The translations under genes were made by a program, and so were the position numbers. A stretch of DNA of 64,000 nt from Paracidobacterium acidisoli (GTDB lineage: Bacteria > Acidobacteriota > Terriglobia > Terriglobales > Acidobacteriaceae): contig NZ_QVQT02000002.1 in assembly GCF_003428625.2 (NCBI RefSeq), positions 810,376-874,375 of the forward strand. The letters are read 5' to 3'. How positions within the stretch are numbered: the stretch's first letter is position 1; every line of letters begins with the position of its first letter. Under the pieces are notes generated by a model. The model saw only the letters and a list, made by a program, of their open reading frames with translations, was not told the origin of the DNA and did no database searches. Positions 1-8,679 of the stretch are shown here, piece by piece.

Positions 1-1611
1 GGCGGCGCGCTGCTGCTGGCCGGTGGCGAAGAGGGCGACGGTGAGCTCCTGCAGAGCGGGCAGGTAGTCGGGGTTCTGCTGGAGGAGGTGGTCGAAGCAG
101 CGGATGGCGTCCTGATGATTGCCGATCTTTGCGTAGGCGCGGCCGAGCTCAAGCCAGGGCTCGGGCTGCGCGGACGGGCTGCGGTCGAGGAGAGCTTCGA
201 GGTCTGCTATATCAGAGGGCGCGGGATGGGGTGAGCTGATCTTCGCGGTGGCCAGCAGCAGATCGTTCTGCGGCGTTTGCGGAAGCTGCGGCGGATAGTA
301 GAGCGCGACCTTCGATCCGGGGACGTATGTGTCGATCTGTTCGGGCAGAGGCGCGAGCAGATCGCCTTTGGGAAGAAGGCGCTGGATGTAGTGGTCGGTC
401 ATGACGACGTGCACGGCGTCTTCGGTGCGGCGCTTCGGCATGTGGCAGTCGACGCAGTGGCTGGCGGCCGGAAGCGACACTTTGTGCGCGACATTCTGAT
501 GACAGCCGAGGCAGATCTTCTGGTAGTGCTCTGCGGCTTCTTCACCGTGCGTGACGTTGTGCGGATTGTGACAGGTAAGGCAGGTCATCTGGCTGTTGCG
601 GAAGCAGGCGGACATGCGCAGGCGGTAGGCCTGATGCGCAATCTCGAAGACCTCTCCGGATTTGCTGGACGGAACCTGATGGAAGTAGAGCTTGTAATCG
701 CTGAGCGGCTGGCCGGGGCGATAGGAGAAAACGCTGCGGCCAAAGAGGCGAAGCTCGTTCGGCATATTGCGGCTGCTGGTCTCGAGGTGGCACTGCATGC
801 AGACCTCGAGCTGGCGGTCGCGACTGAGGTGAGCGGGATTGACGATGGCAGCGCGAATTTTTGCGAGGGTGGAGTCGGGCGAATCGGCGGCGGCAACGTG
901 CGCGGCTCCCGGACCGTGACAGCGCTGGCAGTCGATGCCTTCGGGAAGATGCGGACCGAAGACGGCCTTTTCACCGTCGATCTGCGCAGGCGTTTCGCCG
1001 GCCGCGGGGTAGGCATTGTGGCAAAACATGCACTCCTGCGGAATGGCGCGGCGGAAGTCTTCCTGATCGGCGCGATCGTAGCCGGGGCTCATGGCCCAAT
1101 AGCCGGATTTTTCGCTGTACCAGCTGACGGGAAGCTCGATGAGGTTTCCGGCGGTGTTGCGATGCAGGAACGTGCGGGCGTGATTGCCCGATCCGATGAT
1201 GTAGTCGACGCGCTCTTCGACGATGTTGGCGGGATGGCCGTCGAATCCGATCTCGTAGCGGCGCTCGTAGTACTGGCCGTCGCGCTCGAACATGGTGTAG
1301 CAGAGACCGGAGGCCTGATTGCAGAGGGTGTTGTGGGTGGTGAAGTCACCCTGCATGGTCTGCGACGAAGGGTGCGAGAACGATCGGCCCATGCCGGTTT
1401 TGCTGTAGGTGGCGACAACATCGCCATGACAGCGGGCGCATACGGCGGGATCGACGTATCCGGATTGCGCGGCGGTGGAGCGCGAGGCGCTGCGGCGATG
1501 CAGAACGAAAAGGAGAGCGGCGGCGAGAAGAATGACGGCGACGCCGAGTGCGGCGAGCTGCCACCGGTGAGCCTGAAAGAAGGAAGGAGATCTGAAACCG
1601 CTGCGCGCCAT
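1..1611 (-). CDS. Multihaem cytochrome c / TPR protein, 3' end outside window
   Basis: The reading frame starts at an ATG at 1611 and runs off the left edge; 537 residues are visible. A transmembrane anchor or uncleaved signal lies at about residues 17-37 (LAALGVAVILLAAALLFVL). Seven CxxCH haem-binding motifs follow (CARCH, CMFCH, CQRCH, CMQCH, CLTCH, CLGCH, CVDCH), then TPR-like helices such as EPWLELGRAYAKIGNHQDAI near the visible C terminus. This order matches the gene at 26883-28721. Such proteins are placed in the periplasm or at the outer face of the membrane and are annotated as cytochrome c family or TPR proteins; electron transfer is likely but the partner is unknown. It is the last visible gene on its strand after the TonB receptor, from which a terminator separates it. 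Confidence 0.85.
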   Translation of the reverse strand, partial: MARSGFRSPSFFQAHRWQLAALGVAVILLAAALLFVLHRRSASRSTAAQSGYVDPAVCARCHGDVVATYSKTGMGRSFSHPSSQTMQGDFTTHNTLCNQASGLCYTMFERDGQYYERRYEIGFDGHPANIVEERVDYIIGSGNHARTFLHRNTAGNLIELPVSWYSEKSGYWAMSPGYDRADQEDFRRAIPQECMFCHNAYPAAGETPAQIDGEKAVFGPHLPEGIDCQRCHGPGAAHVAAADSPDSTLAKIRAAIVNPAHLSRDRQLEVCMQCHLETSSRNMPNELRLFGRSVFSYRPGQPLSDYKLYFHQVPSSKSGEVFEIAHQAYRLRMSACFRNSQMTCLTCHNPHNVTHGEEAAEHYQKICLGCHQNVAHKVSLPAASHCVDCHMPKRRTEDAVHVVMTDHYIQRLLPKGDLLAPLPEQIDTYVPGSKVALYYPPQLPQTPQNDLLLATAKISSPHPAPSDIADLEALLDRSPSAQPEPWLELGRAYAKIGNHQDAIRCFDHLLQQNPDYLPALQELTVALFATGQQQRAA

Positions 1612-1670
1612 TGCCGTTCGTCCCAGCTATGCTACCTGTCTTGTGTGGACGGAGGCGATATGGGGGCGGA

Positions 1671-1711
1671 AGAAAAATGAGGCCGCGGACCAGGTTCGGT
1701 CCGCAGCCTCA
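1671..1711 (-). terminator. Rho-independent terminator after the TonB receptor
   Basis: Arms at 1678-1691 and 1698-1711 pair at 13 of 14 positions around a 6-nt loop. On the minus strand the hairpin is followed by TTTTTCTT. It begins 11 nt past the receptor stop codon. Confidence 0.8.
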
Positions 1712-1721
1712 CGAGGATGCA

Positions 1722-4700
1722 TCAGAAGTTGAACCGGCCACCGATCTGCAACAGACGAGGCTGGTTCAGATCTGTCGTGATCTGACCGGTTGTGCCGCTG
1801 CCGATCACGCTGTTCGGGCTACCGAACTGAACGCGGTTGAAGAGGTTGAAGGCTTCCACGCGAAGCTCGAAGTTGACGTTCTCGTGGATCGGCGTGTTCT
1901 TGTAGAGGGCCATGTCGTAGTTCGCAATGCCCGGAGTCCGCAGCGCATTGTCTGTACGGGATTCGTCTCCGTACTGGAAGACCGCAGGAGCGGCAAAGGC
2001 TCCGACGTTGAAGTATGTATTTTGGGAGAGCTTTCCTCCCAAACGGTTGTAGATCGAGCCACTGTACTTTTTCTTCATGCCCGATACGACGTTCGGTCTG
2101 GTGCTCCCGCCATAGACATAGTTTCCGATGTTATTCGTCGCCATGGTCAGGCCCAGCGGGTAACCTTCCTGGAAGGTGGTTACGCCGTTGACTCCCCAGC
2201 CGCTGACGATGGCATTGACCGGTGCCGAGGCATTAGCGAGGAATTTACCGCCTTTGCCGATGGGCAGTCCATACACATAGCTGACGACGAGACGCTGACG
2301 CGAATCGAAGCTGGAGAGCGAGTACTCACTGGTCTGCCAGGTGTTGTAGTCCTGGAAGCCGGCGGTGGTGGTGGAGTCGAGCCAGCTGGTGAGGTACTCG
2401 GCATTGGTGAGGAGCTTGGAGAAGGTGTAAGCACCCAGCAGCGTGCCGCCGGAGGCAAAGCGCTTCTCAAGCTTCAGCTCGAGCGCGTTGTAATTGCTGA
2501 CGCCCGCATAATGACCGCTATTGGAGATGCTGCCGTACTGCGGGAACGGCCTCACCGTCTGGCTATACAGGACGGTTGGCTTCTGCAGAACTCCCTGAGA
2601 GACCTTTCCGTAGAAGTTATTCGTGGCCTGCTGGTTCAGGAAGCAGTTTGGAGCGCTTGCCTCGCAGGTAGGATCGGCAGCCGCCTGATAGAGATACTTA
2701 TCAGGCACCTGATTGATGGGAACGCTGACCGGCAGATTCGAGCCGTGCAGACCGGCGTAGGCGGCTTCCAGAGCGATTCCATACGGAAGCTCGCGCTGGA
2801 CGGCGACGTTCCACTGGTAGGTGGCGCCGTTCGGCTCATTGGCGTACAGAGCCTGCGCATTGCCGCCGAGAAGGGTCTGCTGGTAGTCCGGATTGCGGTG
2901 CGGCGCACCGAGAAGGCCACCTGGGTAGGGGTTATCAAACGTGTTGGCCGGAGTCAGGTTGCCGTTGGTGGACTGCACCATGATGTTGTTCAGGAAATTG
3001 ACGCCTGCCTGCAGCGGAGCTTCCGGGAACTGCAGATCGGAGGGAATGACGAATTTTCCCCATCCGGTACGGAGAACGGTCTTGTCGTCGAGACGATAGG
3101 CGACGCCGATACGCGGGGAGAAGTTGTTGAAGTGCTCGTTGCGGACCCCGCGCGCCGGGTGCTGGGGGCTGGCGACCAGATCGAAGGCACCGGGTACACC
3201 GACGACAGGGTTGATCTCGGTGGGGTTGAAGGTATCTGCGTTATTGTGCCGCTCGACATAGACACCAGGGATTTCATAGCGAAGTCCGAGGGTCAACGTG
3301 AGCTTGGGGGTAGCATTCCAGGTGTCCTGCACGTAATAACCCTGGTAGTAAAGGGTCTGGTAGGTGGGAGGAGCGATCTGGACGGTCTGTGAAGCGTTCT
3401 GGGCTACATAACCGAGCAGGAACGAAGCAAATGAGTTGCCGGATGCCTGCAGTAATGGTGTTGTCGATCCCTGTGGTATGAGCGTGGTGTTTGAAGGATT
3501 GGCAGAGGTAAAGATGTTGTCGAAGGTGAAGACGCCACCGGGCGAGTTGTTCTGGAAGTAGTTCATCTCCAGACGACGAAGATCGGCACCGGCTTTGATA
3601 GTGTGATTGCCGATGATCTTCGTGAACGTGGGCGCGATGACGTAGTTGTTGTTGATCGAGAAGATGTATCCCGTTCCGCCGGTGGTCAGCGTGGGGCTTG
3701 CGAGGCTGATCTTGGGCGGTGTGGTGGAGTTTGTCAGATCGTTCAGCGCGCTGATCTGCCCCATGTAGGAGGGCCAGCCGAGCTTGGTCTCATCGTAACC
3801 GAGAAGGCCAGGGGTTCTCTGGTAGTTCCAGCGCAGATACGAAACGTGAATGTCAGCAATGGTGGTGGGGTTGAAGATATAGGTGTCTCCAACGACGCCC
3901 TGCTGCGTGGTGAAGGCTTCCGGCGAGATGGGGTCGCCGGTGATCAGACCGTTGCCGTAAGGATTGGACGGCGTGTTGCTGGACTTCCAGTGGGTGTAGC
4001 GCTCGAAGAGACGCTGCTTCTCGCTGAGGGTCTGATCGCCGCGGATGGTGTACTGATCGTTGTTGCCGCCAGTTGTGCCGAACTTCGAGAAGTTGTTGAT
4101 GGGGCCGTAGACCGAAGACTGCCCGGTCTGATTCTGTGCCGCCCAGTCAGGAAAAGCGACGAGGTTCTTCGCCACCGAGCTGAAGCGGGCGGGATCGATC
4201 ACGTTCGGGACACCATTGTAGGAGAACTGCTGCCGCATGGGAGCGTTGCCGGTCAACTGGGCCGGTGTACAGGCAGGATTGCCAGGTATGGGATTTTTTT
4301 GCGAACTGCAGGTAGTGAGCGGGTCATAGATCGGGTCCACAGTCTCAGCGCTGAAATCACCGTTCAGCTCAGCGGGAGTGGGGACGTTCACCAGGTAAAG
4401 ATGGCCGTAGCTCTGGCGGAAGCCCTGATAGTCGCCAAAGAAAAAGTACTTATCCTTCTTGATGGGGCCACCGATGTTGCCACCGAACTGGTTCTGGTGG
4501 AAGGCCTCTCTGCCGGCGCCGGAGCGCTTGGCGAAGAAGTCGTTCGCGTCGAGGTTGGTGTTGCGGAGGAATTCGTACGCCGTGCCGTGGAAGGCGTTGC
4601 TGCCGGACTTGGTGGCCATGTTGATGACGCCGCCGGTATACATGCCGAACTCAGCCGTGTTGTTGTTGGTCTGAACGCGGAACTCCTGGATGACGTCCTG

Positions 4701-5360
4701 ATCGGGCACGAGCTCCACAGTGTTGCCGTAGGAGGTGTTGACCGGAGCTCCGTCGAGGAGCACCGAACCCTGGTTCGCGTTGCCGCCGCCGATCTGATAG
4801 TTACCGGCCGCGAAGACGTTCTGGCCGGTGAGGTTGCCGGAAGAGCTGCCCTGCGGAACGACGCCGGGGACGAGCGCAACCAGTGCGAGCACGTTGCGTC
4901 CGTTCAGCGGGATGTTGGTGACGGCCTTGCCCTGAACGACCTGTCCAAGCGAGGCATTTTCCGTCTGCATGATCGGAGCGGCGGAGGTTACCGTGATCTG
5001 CTGGGTCTGCTCACCGACGGACATGGCCACGTTGACGCGGGCTGCCTGATCGACGACGACGTCGATGCCGGTGCGGCTGAAGTGCTTGAAGCCCGCACTG
5101 TCAACGTCCACGCTGTATTGGCCCGGGACGAGAGACAGGGCCTGATAGTTACCGGAACCATCTGTAGTGATGTTTCTTTTTTCACCGGTCCCGCCATTCG
5201 TGACGGTCACCGTGGCACCGGACAGAGCTGCGCCGGTGGAATCGGAAACCGTTCCAACGATCGAGCCGAAAATATTTTGTGCGCTGGCTGAGGAAATCAA
5301 TAAGAAAAACCCGGCAGCCAGTATGGTAATGCCGTAAAGAAAGGGCCTTTGGATTCGCAT
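1722..5360 (-). CDS. TonB-dependent receptor with carboxypeptidase-regulatory-like domain (Oar-like)
   Basis: This 1212-residue outer-membrane protein has a signal peptide at residues 1-28 (MRIQRPFLYGITIL...SSASAQ). A CarboxypepD_reg-like beta-sandwich follows at about 30-125 (GTVSDSTGAALSGATVTV), then a plug-type segment (IPLNGRNVLALVALVPGV) and a long beta-barrel ending in RFNF, the terminal aromatic expected for BAM-dependent insertion. Acidobacteria carry many such receptors and they are generally linked to uptake of large substrates. The ATG at 5360 is preferred over one 13 codons upstream because the signal peptide begins there. An operator-like palindrome lies 46 bp upstream, shared with the neighbouring FG-GAP gene, so the two may be co-regulated. 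The substrate cannot be read from the sequence. Confidence 0.92.
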   Translation of the reverse strand: MRIQRPFLYGITILAAGFFLLISSASAQNIFGSIVGTVSDSTGAALSGATVTVTNGGTGEKRNITTDGSGNYQALSLVPGQYSVDVDSAGFKHFSRTGIDVVVDQAARVNVAMSVGEQTQQITVTSAAPIMQTENASLGQVVQGKAVTNIPLNGRNVLALVALVPGVVPQGSSSGNLTGQNVFAAGNYQIGGGNANQGSVLLDGAPVNTSYGNTVELVPDQDVIQEFRVQTNNNTAEFGMYTGGVINMATKSGSNAFHGTAYEFLRNTNLDANDFFAKRSGAGREAFHQNQFGGNIGGPIKKDKYFFFGDYQGFRQSYGHLYLVNVPTPAELNGDFSAETVDPIYDPLTTCSSQKNPIPGNPACTPAQLTGNAPMRQQFSYNGVPNVIDPARFSSVAKNLVAFPDWAAQNQTGQSSVYGPINNFSKFGTTGGNNDQYTIRGDQTLSEKQRLFERYTHWKSSNTPSNPYGNGLITGDPISPEAFTTQQGVVGDTYIFNPTTIADIHVSYLRWNYQRTPGLLGYDETKLGWPSYMGQISALNDLTNSTTPPKISLASPTLTTGGTGYIFSINNNYVIAPTFTKIIGNHTIKAGADLRRLEMNYFQNNSPGGVFTFDNIFTSANPSNTTLIPQGSTTPLLQASGNSFASFLLGYVAQNASQTVQIAPPTYQTLYYQGYYVQDTWNATPKLTLTLGLRYEIPGVYVERHNNADTFNPTEINPVVGVPGAFDLVASPQHPARGVRNEHFNNFSPRIGVAYRLDDKTVLRTGWGKFVIPSDLQFPEAPLQAGVNFLNNIMVQSTNGNLTPANTFDNPYPGGLLGAPHRNPDYQQTLLGGNAQALYANEPNGATYQWNVAVQRELPYGIALEAAYAGLHGSNLPVSVPINQVPDKYLYQAAADPTCEASAPNCFLNQQATNNFYGKVSQGVLQKPTVLYSQTVRPFPQYGSISNSGHYAGVSNYNALELKLEKRFASGGTLLGAYTFSKLLTNAEYLTSWLDSTTTAGFQDYNTWQTSEYSLSSFDSRQRLVVSYVYGLPIGKGGKFLANASAPVNAIVSGWGVNGVTTFQEGYPLGLTMATNNIGNYVYGGSTRPNVVSGMKKKYSGSIYNRLGGKLSQNTYFNVGAFAAPAVFQYGDESRTDNALRTPGIANYDMALYKNTPIHENVNFELRVEAFNLFNRVQFGSPNSVIGSGTTGQITTDLNQPRLLQIGGRFNF

Positions 5361-5919
5361 TGCGCCTCCGTAAGTTTTAGTGGAAAACATTATATGCAAC
5401 TATTTTTGCGTATTATGCAACAATAAGATGCAACGGTCGAAAAGGTAGCACCCGCATTTAACAAAAGTCAAGTACACAATTTAAGCTGTGATGAGACAGC
5501 AATTTCCAGGGATAACTGTTGCGAAAACACGCATGGAATCAGGCTGTTTCGCATTTTGAAAACGATCTGTGACAGGTGGCGGACGGAGCTCAAACGGGTG
5601 CGGATTCGAGCCCGAATCCAATGACAATCGAGAGTGTTCAGGTTGAACCCGGACCGGCCGGAAACGTGCGCGAAACGGCCCGGGGCTTCGGGGTCAGCAA
5701 CGGGATTGCTGCATTTCACGGCGCTGCCCGCGATCGGGCTGAGCAGACTGCCGTGCCGGTTCCCTGTCACGAGGCAGGCGCTCCATAAGGAAGCGTCCCG
5801 CGGCACAGACAGGCACCGTGCACCGTTGATTCCGTTTTGTGGCGGCATGAAATCCGATTCCGGCGGCGCTGTATCAGGCCGCTCGAAACCGGATTTCTTC
5901 GACAGGAAAACAAACTCCA
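5361..5919. other. Non-coding gap with regulatory palindrome
   Basis: No convincing gene lies here; the open frames at 5468-5920 lack family features and a ribosome site. The receptor-proximal end is AT-rich and holds three ATGCAA repeats and the palindrome at 5406-5420. The distal end has imperfect inverted copies of GAAATCCG (about 5849 and 5885) just past the FG-GAP stop codon, possibly a weak terminator. Confidence 0.6.
5406..5420. promoter_or_regulatory. Operator-like palindrome upstream of the TonB receptor
   Basis: TTGCGTATTATGCAA is a 7-1-7 palindrome with one mismatch. The perfect version occurs at 7900-7914, upstream of the FG-GAP gene. The spacing to the start codon is nearly the same in both (46 and 43 bp), which suggests one transcription factor controls both genes. 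The factor is not identified. Confidence 0.6.
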
Positions 5920-7857
5920 TTACTTGTGCGAAGCCTGCTTCCCGGGAGTGCCCCAGAAGATGTAGGTTCCGCTGCGCACGGAGGTCACGATGTCGATGGC
6001 GCCATCCTTATTCAGGTCGACGGCCAGGACATCCGATCCGGCACCGGAACGGTTATCGATCAGCTCCGGCTCGAAGCGAGCGCCGCCGGGAGCTTTGGGA
6101 TCGCGAACGGTCCGGAACCAGTAGAGGACGGGGGCTCCATAAGGGTCCGGATCGTAGTAGTCGTCGAGGTGCGACCAGAGCCGCTTGCCGACGATGAAAT
6201 CGGGGATGCCGTCGCCATCGACATCGGCGATGGTGCTGCCGTGCGGCTCGGTGAAGACCACGCCGCCGGCGCTCTCTTCGGGCGTTTTGCCCATGATGAC
6301 GTGTTTGACGAAGGAGATCTGGCCGTCGGCGGAACGCTTCTGCTCGAACCAGTCGATACCCCAGCCATGCGCCTGCATGACGGTTACTACGTCATTGAGG
6401 CCGTCGCCGTTCACATCATAGACACCGATTTCTGAGCCGCCCGCGGAGGTTCTGCCCCAGCGGCCGAAGGGCTCCGGGTGATACTTCCAGGGCGCTCCGG
6501 TATCGGAGGCGGGCTGCTCCCACCATCCATAGGCGCCGACGATGTCGACCCTGCCGTCACCGTTGATGTCGCCGGCTCCGATGCCGTGCGCGGGCCAGGG
6601 GCCCTTCTCTGAAATGCGGTGCACGATCCAGGGTTTGGTCGGGTCTTTTGGATCAGGCTTGGCGTAGCACATGTAGTCGTCGCCCATGTAGACCAGCTCG
6701 GGCTTGCCGTCGCCGTCAACGTCGGCCAGGATGGTCTCTTCGCTGTTGATGGGAGAGACGACGATGGAGCTCTTCCAGCGGCGCGATTCGCCCTTTGGAT
6801 TAACGTAAAGAACGGCGCCGACGAGACCGCCGCCGGCGTGGCTGGTGGTCAGCACGTCGGGCCATCCGTCGCCGGTGAAGTCGTAGGCGTGCTCGACCCA
6901 GTCGTTCGAAGAGAACTCCGTGGAGCTGTTATAGCCCTGCGCGGGATAGATCTCTCGGTAGCGCGTGTAGTCAGGCCCGTAGTAGATGAAGGGGCCGGAT
7001 ACGATGTCGAGGTTTCCGTCGCGGTCGAAGTCGGCGGCGGCGGCGGACCATCCATAATAAAAGGGGCTGAGCCGCTGCTCATGGAAGCGCGGCGACACCT
7101 TCTCTACTGGGACATTTTTGAAGGCGAGGTCTTTCCAGGCGATGTTGTGGAAGTGGACCTCAGTACCGGCGCCGACGTAAAGAGCGAAGGGGCCGTAGGC
7201 GTCCATGCCTTCGGTCGCGGTGCTGACCTGCGCACCACCGTCATTGAAGAAGGCGCGGATGATGTCGGCGTCGAGGAGAACTTCCACTTCGTTCCAGTCG
7301 CCCATCTTCAGGCCGCGCGCGGGCAGCTGCAGAGGCATGGTCTCGCCGGCAGGCGCGGGGACGACAGGTCTGCGAAGAGGCGGCTCGGGACCTTCAGCCG
7401 GGCTGGGCAGCGGCGGCGCGAAGCGGATGAGGCCGCCGGCGTTGCGCAGCTTCGTGCGCTCGATCTCGTTACCGGAGGCGTCGAGCGTGACGCGGTAGGC
7501 GGCGAGGTCGTTCTGTTTGATGGAGAGAAAGACGCCCTGAATGTAGTTACCGGTCTTTACGGCACGCAGCAGAATGCCGGTGTCGCAGGGGCCTTCGCAC
7601 TTAAACGAGGCGTAGACGCCGGTGTCCTGATAGGGGTGGTCGAGCACAAGCCAGCCTGGAGCATTCGCGGCGCGTCCGTCACCGTCGATGGTGCCGTTCT
7701 CCGCCTGCCACTTTGCGCTGCCCATCGTATGCCAGCCATCGAGGCTGGAGCCCTGAAAGGACTTATCCGGAGAAAAGCTGGGCGTTTGCGCGAAGCCGGG
7801 AGAGGCCGACAGGAGCAGACAGGATGCACCAACCAAGCATAAGAGCCTGAACTTCAT
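5920..7857 (-). CDS. Secreted FG-GAP/VCBS repeat protein with DUF1080-like domain
   Basis: The 645-residue protein starts at the ATG at 7857, supported by AGAGG upstream and a signal peptide MKFRLLCLVGASCLLLSASPGFAQ. Residues about 30-240 resemble the DUF1080/3-keto-disaccharide-hydrolase jelly roll (FQGSSLDGWHTMGSAKWQAE, GILLRAVKTGNYIQGVFLS). From about 255 on come FG-GAP/VCBS repeats with calcium-binding loops (DFDRDGNLDIV, DVDGDGKPELV, DINGDGRVDIV, DVNGDGLNDVV, DVDGDGIPDFI, DLNKDGAIDIV), which should fold as a beta-propeller. It is exported and probably binds or cleaves glycans, but catalytic activity is not evident. It shares an operator-like palindrome with the adjacent TonB receptor, suggesting a joint role in substrate capture. 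Confidence 0.85.
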   Translation of the reverse strand: MKFRLLCLVGASCLLLSASPGFAQTPSFSPDKSFQGSSLDGWHTMGSAKWQAENGTIDGDGRAANAPGWLVLDHPYQDTGVYASFKCEGPCDTGILLRAVKTGNYIQGVFLSIKQNDLAAYRVTLDASGNEIERTKLRNAGGLIRFAPPLPSPAEGPEPPLRRPVVPAPAGETMPLQLPARGLKMGDWNEVEVLLDADIIRAFFNDGGAQVSTATEGMDAYGPFALYVGAGTEVHFHNIAWKDLAFKNVPVEKVSPRFHEQRLSPFYYGWSAAAADFDRDGNLDIVSGPFIYYGPDYTRYREIYPAQGYNSSTEFSSNDWVEHAYDFTGDGWPDVLTTSHAGGGLVGAVLYVNPKGESRRWKSSIVVSPINSEETILADVDGDGKPELVYMGDDYMCYAKPDPKDPTKPWIVHRISEKGPWPAHGIGAGDINGDGRVDIVGAYGWWEQPASDTGAPWKYHPEPFGRWGRTSAGGSEIGVYDVNGDGLNDVVTVMQAHGWGIDWFEQKRSADGQISFVKHVIMGKTPEESAGGVVFTEPHGSTIADVDGDGIPDFIVGKRLWSHLDDYYDPDPYGAPVLYWFRTVRDPKAPGGARFEPELIDNRSGAGSDVLAVDLNKDGAIDIVTSVRSGTYIFWGTPGKQASHK

Positions 7858-7899
7858 GAAAAAACCTCTTTCGGCCGCTGGGCTCAGGGGGTTTGGTAT

Positions 7900-7914
7900 T
7901 TGCGTAATACGCAA
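7900..7914. promoter_or_regulatory. Operator-like palindrome upstream of the FG-GAP gene
   Basis: TTGCGTAATACGCAA is a perfect 7-1-7 inverted repeat 43 bp before the FG-GAP start codon. Size and symmetry fit a dimeric LacI- or GntR-type regulator. It matches the near-palindrome at 5406-5420. Confidence 0.65.
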
Positions 7915-8120
7915 TCTACATTGCCAATTACGCCGCACACCATATTAGCTCCACGGAGCAACTCCGGTACAGCTTTTGTGACTTTTCAGAAAAAAATTTC
8001 CCATAATGGGAGAAAAATGACACGCCTGCCGGTAAGTAAGCACTTCGCAGATGGCGCAGTGCGGCTTTTGCCTGCCGCGGTTTTGCTTCTCCGGACGAGG
8101 AAAGGTAGATTAAACATCGG

Positions 8121-8531
8121 ATGCTTCGCAGATTTGCATGGCCGGTGCTTCTGTTGCTGCTGATGAGCATGCAGACAGCGGCAGGTGTGTGCGCGGTGCA
8201 GTGCGATGCGATGGCCGGAGCCGCTGCACACGGCCCGATGAGCGGCATGGAGCATTGCCATGCGATGACGTCCTCTTCCTTCGGCACGGGACGCGCCGTG
8301 CATGCACCGGCATGCTGCCGGAGCATGGTCTGCCGCGGCGAGATGGAGCTGCTGCAGAAGCAAACGGTGGCGGTGACCCGGTCCTCGGCCCCGGTTTTTT
8401 ATCAGGACGCCTTATCCCGGTACTTCGGTACTCCAGCCTCGAGGGACGCACGCCTGCTGCGCTCCGCTCCTGAGCGCGGAGACCCTGCCACGGCGCAATA
8501 CGATCCTCTGACTTCCTCACTCCGCGTCTAG
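8121..8531 (+). CDS. Small secreted Cys/His/Met-rich protein, putative copper-associated
   Basis: The 136-residue protein starts with a signal-like segment (MLRRFAWPVLLLLLMSMQTAAG). The mature part is rich in potential copper ligands: CAVQCDAM, MSGMEHCHAM, HAPACCRSMVCRGEM. I do not recognise a named family. It lies 148 bp upstream of the multicopper oxidase gene on the same strand, so a role as periplasmic copper-binding or delivery partner is inferred from composition and position only. Reading frames on the other strand are also open here because of high GC, so a functional test of expression would be informative. Confidence 0.6.
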   Translation: MLRRFAWPVLLLLLMSMQTAAGVCAVQCDAMAGAAAHGPMSGMEHCHAMTSSSFGTGRAVHAPACCRSMVCRGEMELLQKQTVAVTRSSAPVFYQDALSRYFGTPASRDARLLRSAPERGDPATAQYDPLTSSLRV

Positions 8532-8593
8532 AGCGGCTTCCCTGCTGACGGCCTCGTTCGGCAGAGGCACGGCTGTATCGGCAGGCGCACACC

Positions 8594-8609
8594 CATATCT
8601 ATAGATATG
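8594..8609. promoter_or_regulatory. 16-bp palindrome before copA
   Basis: CATATCTATAGATATG is a perfect 16-bp palindrome about 70 bp before the copA start codon. It stands out as an AT-rich island in GC-rich sequence. A copper-responsive operator is a reasonable guess; no consensus was matched with certainty. Confidence 0.45.
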
Positions 8610-8679
8610 TCGACGGATGCGCCGGCACGATGTTGTGGATATGAGATGGACCGGGAAGCAACCTGTTTGAGGAATGTCA

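Noticed and set aside
277..1680. 467-codon open frame on the plus strand
   Set aside because: It is antisense to the multihaem/TPR gene, has no family pattern, and arises from high GC and biased codon use.
5468..5920. 150-codon minus-strand frame in the gap
   Set aside because: No ribosome site, signal or recognisable segment.
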